A stretch of DNA of 8,027 nt from an uncultured bacterium. Lineage in GTDB: Bacteria; Bacillota_I; Bacilli_A; RF39; UBA660. How positions within the stretch are numbered: the first letter of the stretch is position 1; each line of letters starts with the position of its first letter. The DNA is taken from assembly GCA_949285775.1 (NCBI GenBank), contig CASEAD010000080.1, forward strand, positions 1 through 8,027. The letters run 5' to 3'. A model generated the notes under the pieces. It searched no databases, had not been told where the DNA came from, and saw nothing but the letters and a program-made list of their open reading frames with translations. The position numbers and the translations under genes were made by a program. Of this stretch, positions 1 through 7,153 are shown piece after piece.

Positions 1-1350
1 AACAGAATCATCACTATTTAAAATAGAATAACACACATCCTCTCTAAATAAAATACTCATTCTATACAATAAATCATTATTCACACCCCCATTATTATAG
101 TCTTTTATAACCTCATCAAAAGAACTTTCAATAACATTATTAACATACTCTCCATCATTCAAAACAAGATAATCACTAAAATCCTCTATTCTATTATTCC
201 TATCTGAAACATTAAGCACTATCTTACAACCATCATATTCAAAAGAAATATTATCATTATAAAACAAAGTACTCTCCATCTCATAACTATTATTAGGTAA
301 ACAAGACATATATACAGCATAAACAATCGCATCATCACTAACATCATGCCCATACTTATCTTCATACATATTTCTCATCTTAACCGCAATATCCTGTACT
401 AATTCACTATCAAATGAAAAACCATTCCTAATAGCCTTATATTCCCTTTCAAACATATCAAGTAAATCTTTATTATCCTCCCCTATTAATTCACTCAAAT
501 AATCATAATCACTATTCACATAACAACTAAGCAAATTCTCTCTCCCAATGATCTCACTTAAAAAAAATATCTGATCCCTAATCAATGGTATATAAGTAAG
601 ATTATCATAATACTCCCTATCAATACAAGACGAAATTGCCTCATCTATCAACCTACACTCTCCTAAATAATCATCTAAATCTGTAGTAATAGTATGCGTA
701 ACCTCATGTGATAAATCAGCATAATTACTCTCATCATCCATTACAATTCTCACATAAAATGGCATATACATTCCCAACACTCCACTATCCTCAGTTAAAC
801 TCTCATCCACCTCATAATCTAACAAATAAAGAGCAGTCTCCATATTAACCAAACTATCTTTATTATATAAATATCCCCAATCTCCTAAAAACAAAGAAAT
901 ATTCTCCTTCAAAGTATCTTTTTCACTAAAAGAAAATTCATCACTCTTATCAATAAGATCACAAAACAAATTAACAACATACTCATTTGCATCTTCCTTA
1001 GATAAACCATTATAATCACTACTTACAACACTAGAGTTCATAACTAAATTACTAACTCCTAACTTCCTAACAACAGGAAAAATAAAATTAACAAAACTAC
1101 TACCAACCAACACCCCACTTAAAATACCCGCTACAATATTAATAGTAAAATTATTACTTTTCCTAAGTCTCTTTCCAATATATCTATTTCTAAATAAATT
1201 ACTTATATTACCAGATTCATCTAATCTCTTACCAACATATTCCTCATCTTCATAATAATCCCCTAATAACTCCTTTAAAACACTCTCAATATCCCTAGAC
1301 TTTACTCTCTTACCTACATACTTATTACTTCTATCTAACCCAAAAATCAT
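1..1350 (-). CDS. Membrane-anchored HExxH metallopeptidase-like protein (C-terminus beyond window)
   Basis: The reading frame is open from an ATG at 1350 to the window edge (450 codons, no stop), so the C-terminus is missing. GGAGG sits five bases before the ATG and fixes the start. The first 65 residues are basic and hold three short motifs, YVGKRV (about 11), YVGKRL (38) and YIGKRL (57). A hydrophobic segment at about 69-94 follows. The positive charge before it predicts N-terminus inside and the large C-terminal part outside. Residues 215-219 read HEVTH, a zinc-binding HExxH motif, and 17 residues later comes DEAIS (E237), resembling the third ligand region of gluzincins such as thermolysin (NEAIS). 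The region around 256-289 is helical and resembles the tail of such catalytic domains. An extracytoplasmic zinc protease is therefore likely. I do not recognise the family, and the substrate is unknown. It is transcribed separately from polA by its own promoter. Confidence 0.8.
   Translation of the reverse strand, partial: MIFGLDRSNKYVGKRVKSRDIESVLKELLGDYYEDEEYVGKRLDESGNISNLFRNRYIGKRLRKSNNFTINIVAGILSGVLVGSSFVNFIFPVVRKLGVSNLVMNSSVVSSDYNGLSKEDANEYVVNLFCDLIDKSDEFSFSEKDTLKENISLFLGDWGYLYNKDSLVNMETALYLLDYEVDESLTEDSGVLGMYMPFYVRIVMDDESNYADLSHEVTHTITTDLDDYLGECRLIDEAISSCIDREYYDNLTYIPLIRDQIFFLSEIIGRENLLSCYVNSDYDYLSELIGEDNKDLLDMFEREYKAIRNGFSFDSELVQDIAVKMRNMYEDKYGHDVSDDAIVYAVYMSCLPNNSYEMESTLFYNDNISFEYDGCKIVLNVSDRNNRIEDFSDYLVLNDGEYVNNVIESSFDEVIKDYNNGGVNNDLLYRMSILFREDVCYSILNSDDSV
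1165..1320 (-). repeat. Three Y[VI]GKR[VL] motifs in the N-terminal cytoplasmic segment
   Basis: Within the metallopeptidase-like gene the hexapeptides YVGKRV, YVGKRL and YIGKRL start at residues 11, 38 and 57, all before the membrane segment. Spacings are 27 and 19 residues, so these are repeated short linear motifs in a charged linker and not a tandem repeat of fixed length. The positive-inside rule places them in the cytoplasm. Confidence 0.75.
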
Positions 1351-1370
1351 ACTTACCTCCAACTATCAAT

Positions 1371-1398
1371 ATTATACCACTCAAATAATAAAATACAA
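1371..1398 (-). promoter_or_regulatory. Promoter for the metallopeptidase-like gene
   Basis: On the minus strand, TTGTAT (1398-1393) is separated by 16 bases from TATAAT (1376-1371). The -10 is preceded by TGG, giving an extended -10 element. The expected transcript start lies about 14 bases before the ATG, just upstream of the GGAGG ribosome binding site. The -35 touches the U-tract of the polA terminator, so termination and re-initiation are packed together. Confidence 0.6.
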
Positions 1399-1429
1399 AG
1401 AAAAACACCTAGAATATTTTCTAAATGTT
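1397..1429 (-). terminator. Intrinsic terminator of polA
   Basis: Minus strand: arm AACATTTAGAA (1429-1419), loop AATA, arm TTCTAGGTGTT (1414-1404), giving 11 pairs with two G-U, followed by TTTCTTT. The left arm begins inside the polA TAA stop codon, so the terminator leaves no spacer after the gene. It is AT-rich and so only moderately stable. Confidence 0.65.
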
Positions 1430-3989
1430 ACTTAGCATCATACCAATTACTACCTATATTAATATCTACCTCCAAAGGTACACTTAACTTATAAGTATTC
1501 TCCATAATATCTTTAACTAAACCCTTAACCTCCTCTAACTCATCATTACACACATTAAATATAAGCTCATCATGTACCTGTAACAACATCGTACTCTTAA
1601 GCCCTCTCTTACTAAACTCCCTATCAATCTCTACCATAGCCTTCTTTAAAATATCTGCACTACTACCCTGAATAGGAGCATTTAAAGCCATTCTCTCACC
1701 CATACTCCTAATCATATAATTAGTATTATTAAGTTCCTTAATAACCCTCTTCCTATTCATAATAGTCTTAACATAACCATCACGTCGAGCCTCTTCTCGA
1801 GACCTATCCATATAACTCTTAATACCAGGATAAGCCTTAAAATAATTATCTATAAACTCCTTAGCCTCTTTATTACTAATCCCCAAATCATCAGCCAATC
1901 CATAACTACTAATACCATATATAATACCAAAATTAACCGCCTTAGCACTCCTTCTCATATCCTTAGTAACCTCACTAGGACTAACCCCAAAAACATCACT
2001 AGCAGTCTTCGTATGAATATCCATACCATTATGAAAAGCCTTAATTAATTCCTCTACACCAGCCAAATGAGAAAATATCCTAAGCTCAATCTGTGAATAA
2101 TCACTACTCATAATAACACTATCACTCTCTGCCAAAAAAGCCTTCCTAATTAACTTCCCATACTCATTCCTAACAGGAATATTCTGTAAATTAGGCTCTA
2201 TAGAAGATAACCTCCCCGTCCTAGTTAAAGTCTGAGTATAAATAGTATGTATCTTCCCATCTTCCATAACACTATTACAAAGTCCCTCTATATAAGTAGA
2301 ATATAACTTAGTAAGCATCCTATACTCTAATATCTTCCCAATAATAGGATACTCTATCAACTTCATCAAAGTACCCTCATCAGTCGCATAACCACTCTTA
2401 TTCTTCTTTCCATGTGGAAGACCCATCTTCTCAAACAAAACACTTCCTAACTGCTTAGGACTAGATATATTAAACTCTACCCCACTCTCTTTATATATCT
2501 CTTGACTTACCTCATCTACTCTCTTACTAATATCTCTTCCCATACTTTCTAATACACCAACATCACACCTAATACCCGTATATTCCATCTTAGCCAAAAC
2601 AAACGCTAAAGGATACTCTATATCATAATATAAATCCCTTACCCCCTCACTAACCATATCCTTATTTAATTTATCATATATCTCATATATAAACTTAGCC
2701 TTCTCAATAGCTCTATAAGCTCTATCACTTAAAGATAACTCCTCTTTCTTATCATAAAAAACCAACTCATACCCCAAATCCCTAGCAACATAAGCAATAT
2801 CATCCTTAACATTATAATTAAGTAAATAACTACTAATCATAACATCAAAACAAACATTAGGAATAACTAACCCTAATCTCTTTAACATTACCCACATCTT
2901 CTTAACATCATAAGTATAAACATCACCCTTAACATAACTAAAATCCCCTATATATTCATAAGGAATATATAAACTATTCTTATCATTATATATAGAAATC
3001 CCTATAATATTACACTTATGATAATTATCACCATCAACCTCTATAAATACACCACACACATCCCTAATATCTAACTTACTAACATCTCTTACAATATTAA
3101 CCTCTATCTTACTAGTATTATTAACAACATCTATCTTCTTAATAAAAGAATAAAACTCTAACTCATTATATATCTTAATTAACTCCTCATCATTTCCCCC
3201 ATTATATCTAATATCATCAAAACCACTTTCAATAGGAACCTCTCTATATATAGTAGCAAGCTTCTTACTATAAAATGCACTATCACGACCATCAACTAAC
3301 TTATCATACAAAGCCCCCTTAACCTTCTCTATATTATCATATAAATTCTCAATCGTATCATATTCTCTTAATAACTTTAAAGCCGTCTTCTCCCCAATTC
3401 CCTTTACACCAGGAATATTATCTGAACTATCACCCATTAACCCCTTCAAATCTATCATCCTAATAGGAAGAATACCATAATACTCCCTAAAACTATCCTC
3501 AGTCATCATAATATAATCCTTACTCTTAAGTAATTTAACACTAACCTTATCACTAATTAACTGCAACAAATCCTTATCACTACTAACAATTAACCCCTCA
3601 TAACCATCACTCTCATCTATCATCCTAGCAAAAGTACCAACTATATCATCAGCCTCATACCCATTAACCTCTAAATGTCTTATTCCCATCGCGTCAAGTA
3701 TTTCCTTAGCCTTAGGAAACTGTAACTTCAACTCATCAGGTGTCTCTATCCTACCACCCTTATAATCCTTATACTCCTCATGCCTAAAAGTCTTACCAAC
3801 ATCAAAAGCTACCATCATATAACTAGGACTCTCATCACTAATAATCTTATTAATCATATTAACAAAACCAAATAACCCATTAGTAGGAAAACCCTTACTA
3901 TTCCTCATCATATTACCAGAATACGCTGTAGCATAATAACTCCTAAATAACAAATTATTACCATCTATTAAAACTATCTTTTCCATCAT
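1428..3989 (-). CDS. polA: DNA polymerase I
   Basis: 853 residues, a normal length for family A Pol I, which removes RNA primers and fills gaps in replication and repair. The N-terminal 5' nuclease spans about 1-290, with DGNN at 9-12, the YEADD motif near 111, SSDKDLL at 136-142 and the GDSSDNIPGVKGIGEKTA helix-hairpin-helix at 186-203. The middle (about 300-440) aligns with the 3'-5' exonuclease fold, but the metal-binding acidic residues of the E. coli enzyme seem substituted, as in Bacillus Pol I, so proofreading is probably absent. The polymerase domain has TGRLSS (591-596), motif A DYSQIEL (D630), motif B RRSAKAVNFGIIYG (679-692, Phe at 687) and motif C QVHDE (D807). The ATG at 3989 has AGGG seven bases upstream, better placed than for the second ATG at 3986. 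It is flanked by its own promoter and terminator, and no mutM or coaE follows, unlike many Bacilli. Confidence 0.98.
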   Translation of the reverse strand: MMEKIVLIDGNNLLFRSYYATAYSGNMMRNSKGFPTNGLFGFVNMINKIISDESPSYMMVAFDVGKTFRHEEYKDYKGGRIETPDELKLQFPKAKEILDAMGIRHLEVNGYEADDIVGTFARMIDESDGYEGLIVSSDKDLLQLISDKVSVKLLKSKDYIMMTEDSFREYYGILPIRMIDLKGLMGDSSDNIPGVKGIGEKTALKLLREYDTIENLYDNIEKVKGALYDKLVDGRDSAFYSKKLATIYREVPIESGFDDIRYNGGNDEELIKIYNELEFYSFIKKIDVVNNTSKIEVNIVRDVSKLDIRDVCGVFIEVDGDNYHKCNIIGISIYNDKNSLYIPYEYIGDFSYVKGDVYTYDVKKMWVMLKRLGLVIPNVCFDVMISSYLLNYNVKDDIAYVARDLGYELVFYDKKEELSLSDRAYRAIEKAKFIYEIYDKLNKDMVSEGVRDLYYDIEYPLAFVLAKMEYTGIRCDVGVLESMGRDISKRVDEVSQEIYKESGVEFNISSPKQLGSVLFEKMGLPHGKKNKSGYATDEGTLMKLIEYPIIGKILEYRMLTKLYSTYIEGLCNSVMEDGKIHTIYTQTLTRTGRLSSIEPNLQNIPVRNEYGKLIRKAFLAESDSVIMSSDYSQIELRIFSHLAGVEELIKAFHNGMDIHTKTASDVFGVSPSEVTKDMRRSAKAVNFGIIYGISSYGLADDLGISNKEAKEFIDNYFKAYPGIKSYMDRSREEARRDGYVKTIMNRKRVIKELNNTNYMIRSMGERMALNAPIQGSSADILKKAMVEIDREFSKRGLKSTMLLQVHDELIFNVCNDELEEVKGLVKDIMENTYKLSVPLEVDINIGSNWYDAK

Positions 3990-4007
3990 ATCACATCCCT
4001 ATATACT

Positions 4008-4037
4008 ATAATACCACATCATCATAACTATTACCAA
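4008..4037 (-). promoter_or_regulatory. Probable polA promoter
   Basis: Minus strand TTGGTA (4037-4032), 18-base spacer, TATTAT (4013-4008) preceded by TGG (extended -10). It lies just upstream of the AGGG ribosome binding site of polA and downstream of the preceding gene's terminator. The hexamers are imperfect; the extended -10 and the position are the main support. Confidence 0.5.
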
Positions 4038-4083
4038 TAAAATTAATTATTTTAACATTAAATAACTAAAAACAAATATCCCA

Positions 4084-4122
4084 ATTTTACATTTTGGCTC
4101 GTTTTCATTTTACATTTTGGCT
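4084..4122 (-). repeat. Perfect 16-bp direct repeat upstream of polA
   Basis: On the minus strand AGCCAAAATGTAAAAT occurs twice (4122-4107 and 4099-4084), separated by seven bases, so the period is 23. The repeats lie in the 166-base gap between the preceding gene's terminator and the polA promoter, starting about 47 bases upstream of the -35. No transposase or matching inverted copy is visible in the window. They could be paired binding sites or a relic of a mobile element end, since IS21-family ends carry similar multiple repeats. The role is unknown. The rest of this gap holds only the terminator and promoter. Confidence 0.7.
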
Positions 4123-4156
4123 AATAATAAAATACTGAACCTCTAAGTCCAGCACC
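4123..4156 (-). terminator. Intrinsic terminator after the 255-aa membrane protein gene
   Basis: Minus strand: arm GGTGCTGGAC (4156-4147), loop TTAGAG, arm GTTCAGTATT (4140-4131), about 10 pairs including several G-U, followed by the T-rich TTATTATT. The core CTGGAC/GTTCAG pairs well. The left arm starts on the last base of the TAG stop codon. Confidence 0.6.
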
Positions 4157-4923
4157 TAATTCAAACTATTTCTAAATGACTTTAACTCCTCAAGAAAATC
4201 CACATCCCCATTATCATCATCTATAACCTTAATCTTATCCTTTACCTTTAATAATTCTTGATAACTAATAATAGCATTATCCTCTTCTCGCTTCTCATAA
4301 TCCGTAAGTTCTATCGTATTACTAGTAGCATTCGCTAACTCCTGAGACACTTCCTGTAAATAAGAAAAACTATCTCTCCTCTTATTACTACTATCTTCCC
4401 CACTCTTATTCTTATCTTTCCTAACAAAATCATTTATATTAAAATTATCAGTATCTACAACCTTATTATCAATAGAAACAGGAGAAGTAATATGCTTCTT
4501 ATCATGCAAAACATTCCTAGTATAATACCCCTTCTTATTATCCTTACTACTCTCTTTTTTATTATCCATAATACTAACACTACTATCCAATAAATCCCCA
4601 TGATTATTCATATTAGCCCTATAAATATCAACACTATCCTTCTTTAAAGGTATATCTTTATTATCCATAACCCTAACTTCTTCTTTAACATCCTGAACTA
4701 CATCCTCCACCATATCTTTAGATATTTCACTAATCGCTACAGTATCATTACTCTTATTAATATCCTCCTTATTATATAACAAGGCATCCCTTTCTTCCCT
4801 TAGCTTCTTTAACTCACCCTTCAAAATATTATTCTGCTTTAACATAACTAAACAAAATAAAAACATAACAAAAATTAATACTACATACGCTACTGTAACC
4901 TGAACAGAAAGAAAATAAAACAT
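4156..4923 (-). CDS. Single-pass membrane protein with coiled coil, disordered linker and compact C-terminal tail
   Basis: 255 residues, family not recognised. The start ATG at 4923 has AGGTG seven bases upstream. Residues about 7-28 form one hydrophobic membrane segment. The basic, heptad-like stretch that follows (about 30-48, rich in Lys, Glu and Leu) is probably a short coiled coil and implies that the C-terminal part is cytoplasmic. Residues 50-180 are polar, rich in Asp, Asn, Lys and Ser, with DNK recurring four times, and look disordered. From about 183 to 255 the sequence becomes compact and acidic (SYLQEVSQEL, then IELTDYEKREEDNAIISYQEL), ending in FLEELKSFRNSL. The pattern of anchor, flexible tether and folded or peptide-like tail suggests a membrane-tethered scaffold or recruiter; that is inference from architecture only. 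It forms its own transcription unit between two terminators. Confidence 0.85.
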   Translation of the reverse strand: MFYFLSVQVTVAYVVLIFVMFLFCLVMLKQNNILKGELKKLREERDALLYNKEDINKSNDTVAISEISKDMVEDVVQDVKEEVRVMDNKDIPLKKDSVDIYRANMNNHGDLLDSSVSIMDNKKESSKDNKKGYYTRNVLHDKKHITSPVSIDNKVVDTDNFNINDFVRKDKNKSGEDSSNKRRDSFSYLQEVSQELANATSNTIELTDYEKREEDNAIISYQELLKVKDKIKVIDDDNGDVDFLEELKSFRNSLN

Positions 4924-4962
4924 ACTACATCACCTATACCCTATACAATTTACTTAAACAAC

Positions 4963-4992
4963 ATTGTAGCACATTCCCCACATCATTGTAAA
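4963..4992 (-). promoter_or_regulatory. Promoter of the 255-aa membrane protein gene
   Basis: Minus strand TTTACA (4992-4987), 18-base spacer, TACAAT (4968-4963) preceded by TGC, an extended -10. It gives a leader of about 33 bases with AGGTG before the ATG. The -35 lies within one arm of a perfect palindrome, which suggests repressor control. Confidence 0.65.
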
Positions 4993-5003
4993 CATATTTA
5001 CAA
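4986..5003. promoter_or_regulatory. Palindrome overlapping the -35, candidate operator
   Basis: Perfect 7-base arms TTGTAAA (4986-4992) and TTTACAA (4997-5003) around a 4-base centre. The arm nearer the gene contains the -35 hexamer of the 255-aa gene's promoter, so a dimeric regulator bound here would block RNA polymerase. A terminator role is unlikely because the T-run comes before the hairpin in the transcript and not after it. Confidence 0.45.
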
Positions 5004-5045
5004 AAAAAAGTGATTTTTAGATTCATCAATCTACTCATAATCACT
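5002..5045 (-). terminator. Two-level intrinsic terminator overlapping the 3' end of the 118-aa gene
   Basis: Minus strand: outer arms AGTGATT (5045-5039) and AATCACT (5015-5009) enclose an inner hairpin TAGATT-GATG-AATCTA (5033-5018), and the outer arm is followed at once by seven T. The outer left arm encodes the last residues (SDYE) of the small protein, and the inner arm includes its TAG stop. Confidence 0.75.
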
Positions 5046-5387
5046 AAGCAAAGGAAACTCAGAATAATTATCTAAATAATTATTTATTCCCTCTACTAAT
5101 CCAATATATATATCACTATACTCATTAAAATTACTATTATTCAAAACATCTAAAAAATCCCTATATACCACTAGCACTATATCCCTATTATCACTATTAA
5201 CTAACATAATATTATATAACCTATTAAGTTCATCATTAACACTCTTATCCCCACTAATCTTCCCCTCTAACATCGCAGCCTCTCTAGCCTTATCAAAACT
5301 AATCATCAAATACTTACTAACAATCTCATTAGCAACCGTATTAATCCTATCATCTTCTAACAAATTACCATTATATTCAAACTTCAC
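5031..5387 (-). CDS. Small AAA+-partner protein, copy A (118 aa)
   Basis: 118 residues, no recognised domain, no signal or membrane segment; acidic and probably helical. It starts at a GTG two bases after the stop of the AAA+ gene, with GGGGG five bases upstream formed by the AAA+ gene's last codons. It is clearly homologous to the 117-aa protein at 7152-7505: both begin with YNGNL at residues 5-9, share an RI..V...I.S.Y pattern, a DK.R..A.LEG motif near 32-42, and RLYN.(M)LLV near 56-63. The homologue occupies the same position after the other AAA+ gene, so a partnership with the ATPase as adaptor, regulator or co-chaperone is inferred. Translation is probably coupled to the AAA+ gene, and a strong terminator ends the unit. 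Confidence 0.85.
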   Translation of the reverse strand: MKFEYNGNLLEDDRINTVANEIVSKYLMISFDKAREAAMLEGKISGDKSVNDELNRLYNIMLVNSDNRDIVLVVYRDFLDVLNNSNFNEYSDIYIGLVEGINNYLDNYSEFPLLSDYE

Positions 5388-5389
5388 AA

Positions 5390-7060
5390 CTACCCCCTTA
5401 CTTTTCTCTTAACCATCTTATTACTAACATTAATAACATCATCAACACCTAAAGAAACTATTTTATCCTTCCCCCTTAAAACTTCTTTTATATATTTAGT
5501 TCTTATATTATTCATAATAGTCTGCAAACTCCTAGCACCTGTATCCAATTCATAAGCCTTATCAACAATTACATTATAAACATCATCACTAATATCAACC
5601 CTCTTACCAAAACTCATTACCCAATTATTAAAACCTACCAAAGGACTTATCATAGATTCTCTTAATATTCTCATCAAATCATCCTTACTATAATCAACAG
5701 TATGCAAATAAGTATTAAATCTTCCAATAAGTTCCTTCTCAAAACCAAGTTTAATCAAATCTTGTGGAGTAATATCATAAGTTTTAACACCATTAGAAAC
5801 ATTATTCCCAAATCCAATAACTTTATTATTAGTCTTCTTATTACGTAAATCAGTTAACGCACCTAAAGCAATAAAAGTAAGTTTAGAAGTATCAAACTCT
5901 ATCTCATCTTTAACAATCTTAGAACCAATATTAACTAAATATTTTCCTCCACCCAAAAAATTTAATAACTGCTGTTGAACAGCCTTTTTCATCTCTAAAC
6001 CATCACTATCAGAATAAGACAATTTATCAAATTCATCCAAAATGATAATTCCACTTTCAGCCATTTCCAAATCCCTTTTAGCATTCTCAAACAACCTTAC
6101 TAAAATATCTTCTATATCACCACCTACATAACCACTAGCAGAATAATCTGTCATAGAAGTAATAACCAAAGGAAGCCCAAACTTCATAGCAATATCCTTA
6201 GCAACTGCTGTCTTACCAGTACCAGAAGGCCCATCTACAAATATAATAGACCTCTCCCCATCAACAACACCAGAAGAACCAATCACAGATGTCAAAACAT
6301 GATTATTAAGAATATTATAAAATAAATCTTTTACATACTCTTCTTGCCCAACAAACTTTCCTAAAACCTCATCAAGCAAGTCCCATACTATATCATCTAC
6401 CACAACTTCCTTCTCTAAAGAAGTTCTAACAACAGGAACACTACCATTACCTTCTTCTTTATCAAAATAATTATCTATATTATAATCAACAACACTATTA
6501 CTTGAAACCAAATAACTATCCAAAGCCTTAAAAATAGACAAATCAGAAAAATCATAAGCATCTATATTATACTTACATAAAAGATAATTAAATATATTAA
6601 CTTCTTCCCCACTACAAACAGCCTCTATTGAACTAAGTATAACATAAGGAGTAATCTCATTAACCTTTCTACAACACTCTTCTAATCTTTCTATAAAACT
6701 AATTATATCTATCTTAAAATTTTTATCATAAAACTCCCCATAATCCCCATCAACACAACTTATATCTTTAATATCACTAATACCAACAAAATCTAATAAA
6801 TGTTCAATCTTAATATCATCATAATTATTAACAAAATCACTAATACTCCCTTCAACTAAATAAGACGCCATAAATAAAGATAACATTCTTTTATCTAACT
6901 TACTAAGTTCATACTCTTTCTTAATACTAAATCCCTTTTCAAGATTTAAAATATCAAACCTCCTAACAATCTTACCATCCCTAACTGTATTATATATATC
7001 CATTGCCTTATTAAGATATTCCCTCATCTCATCACTAAAATCATTATACTCATAACTCAT
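5390..7060 (-). CDS. ClpX-like AAA+ unfoldase with Clp_N-like N-terminal region
   Basis: 556 residues. The C-terminal half is a ClpX-type AAA+ module: VGQEEYVKDLFYN (237-249), Walker A GPSGTGKT (277-284), pore loop GYVG (310-313), Walker B IIILDE (338-343), sensor-1 strand TFIALGA (395-401), arginine finger in LIGR (R447) and sensor 2 GAR (508-510). VIGFG (414-418) sits where ClpX carries its IGF loop for docking on ClpP. The zinc-binding domain is missing; residues 1-225 instead contain two helical stretches (about 8-95 and 117-175) whose pattern recalls Clp_N repeats of ClpA/ClpC, followed by an acidic linker. It is probably a hexameric cytoplasmic unfoldase feeding ClpP, but not the housekeeping ClpX. 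The ATG at 7060 has GGAGG seven bases upstream. It has its own promoter, and the 118-aa partner follows directly. The N-terminal assignment is by eye and uncertain. Confidence 0.93.
   Translation of the reverse strand: MSYEYNDFSDEMREYLNKAMDIYNTVRDGKIVRRFDILNLEKGFSIKKEYELSKLDKRMLSLFMASYLVEGSISDFVNNYDDIKIEHLLDFVGISDIKDISCVDGDYGEFYDKNFKIDIISFIERLEECCRKVNEITPYVILSSIEAVCSGEEVNIFNYLLCKYNIDAYDFSDLSIFKALDSYLVSSNSVVDYNIDNYFDKEEGNGSVPVVRTSLEKEVVVDDIVWDLLDEVLGKFVGQEEYVKDLFYNILNNHVLTSVIGSSGVVDGERSIIFVDGPSGTGKTAVAKDIAMKFGLPLVITSMTDYSASGYVGGDIEDILVRLFENAKRDLEMAESGIIILDEFDKLSYSDSDGLEMKKAVQQQLLNFLGGGKYLVNIGSKIVKDEIEFDTSKLTFIALGALTDLRNKKTNNKVIGFGNNVSNGVKTYDITPQDLIKLGFEKELIGRFNTYLHTVDYSKDDLMRILRESMISPLVGFNNWVMSFGKRVDISDDVYNVIVDKAYELDTGARSLQTIMNNIRTKYIKEVLRGKDKIVSLGVDDVINVSNKMVKRKVRG
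5393..5399 (-). promoter_or_regulatory. Ribosome binding site supporting the GTG start
   Basis: AAGGGGG on the minus strand lies in the last codons of the AAA+ gene, five bases before the GTG at 5387. No ATG is available near the N-terminus, and the homologue starts at the equivalent residue, so the GTG start is favoured. Confidence 0.65.
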
Positions 7061-7082
7061 ACATATACCTCCCTATAATTAG

Positions 7083-7111
7083 ATTATAGCAAATAACAAT
7101 ATACAATACAA
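7083..7111 (-). promoter_or_regulatory. Promoter of the complete AAA+ / 118-aa unit
   Basis: Minus strand TTGTAT (7111-7106), 17-base spacer, consensus TATAAT (7088-7083) preceded by TGC, an extended -10. The transcript start would fall close to the GGAGG ribosome binding site, giving a short leader. It uses the same -35 hexamer as the promoter at 1371-1398. Confidence 0.7.
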
Positions 7112-7120
7112 TTTAATTAA

Positions 7121-7153
7121 CAAACAAAAAAGATAAAGTTTTACCTTTACCTT
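7121..7153 (-). terminator. Intrinsic terminator after the 117-aa gene
   Basis: Minus strand: arm AAGGTAAAG (7153-7145), loop GTAAAA, arm CTTTATCTT (7138-7130), nine pairs with one G-U, followed by TTTTGTTTG. The left arm begins in the TAA stop codon. It separates the upstream cassette from the next one, so the two cassettes are independent transcription units apart from read-through. Confidence 0.75.

Noticed and set aside
2670..3090. Active 3'-5' proofreading domain in Pol I
   Set aside because: By eye the acidic metal ligands of E. coli Pol I are not kept at the aligned positions, as in Bacillus Pol I.
4084..4122. Insertion sequence end
   Set aside because: Only two direct repeats are present; no transposase, inverted partner or target duplication is visible. 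Kept as a repeat only.
4986..5003. Palindrome read as a terminator
   Set aside because: In the minus-strand transcript the T-run precedes the hairpin, and a better hairpin directly before the T-run explains termination.
5390..7060. Housekeeping ClpX (or HslU)
   Set aside because: It lacks the N-terminal zinc-binding domain, has a different 225-residue N-terminal region and lies in a duplicated cassette; HslU would have its I-domain and no IGF segment.
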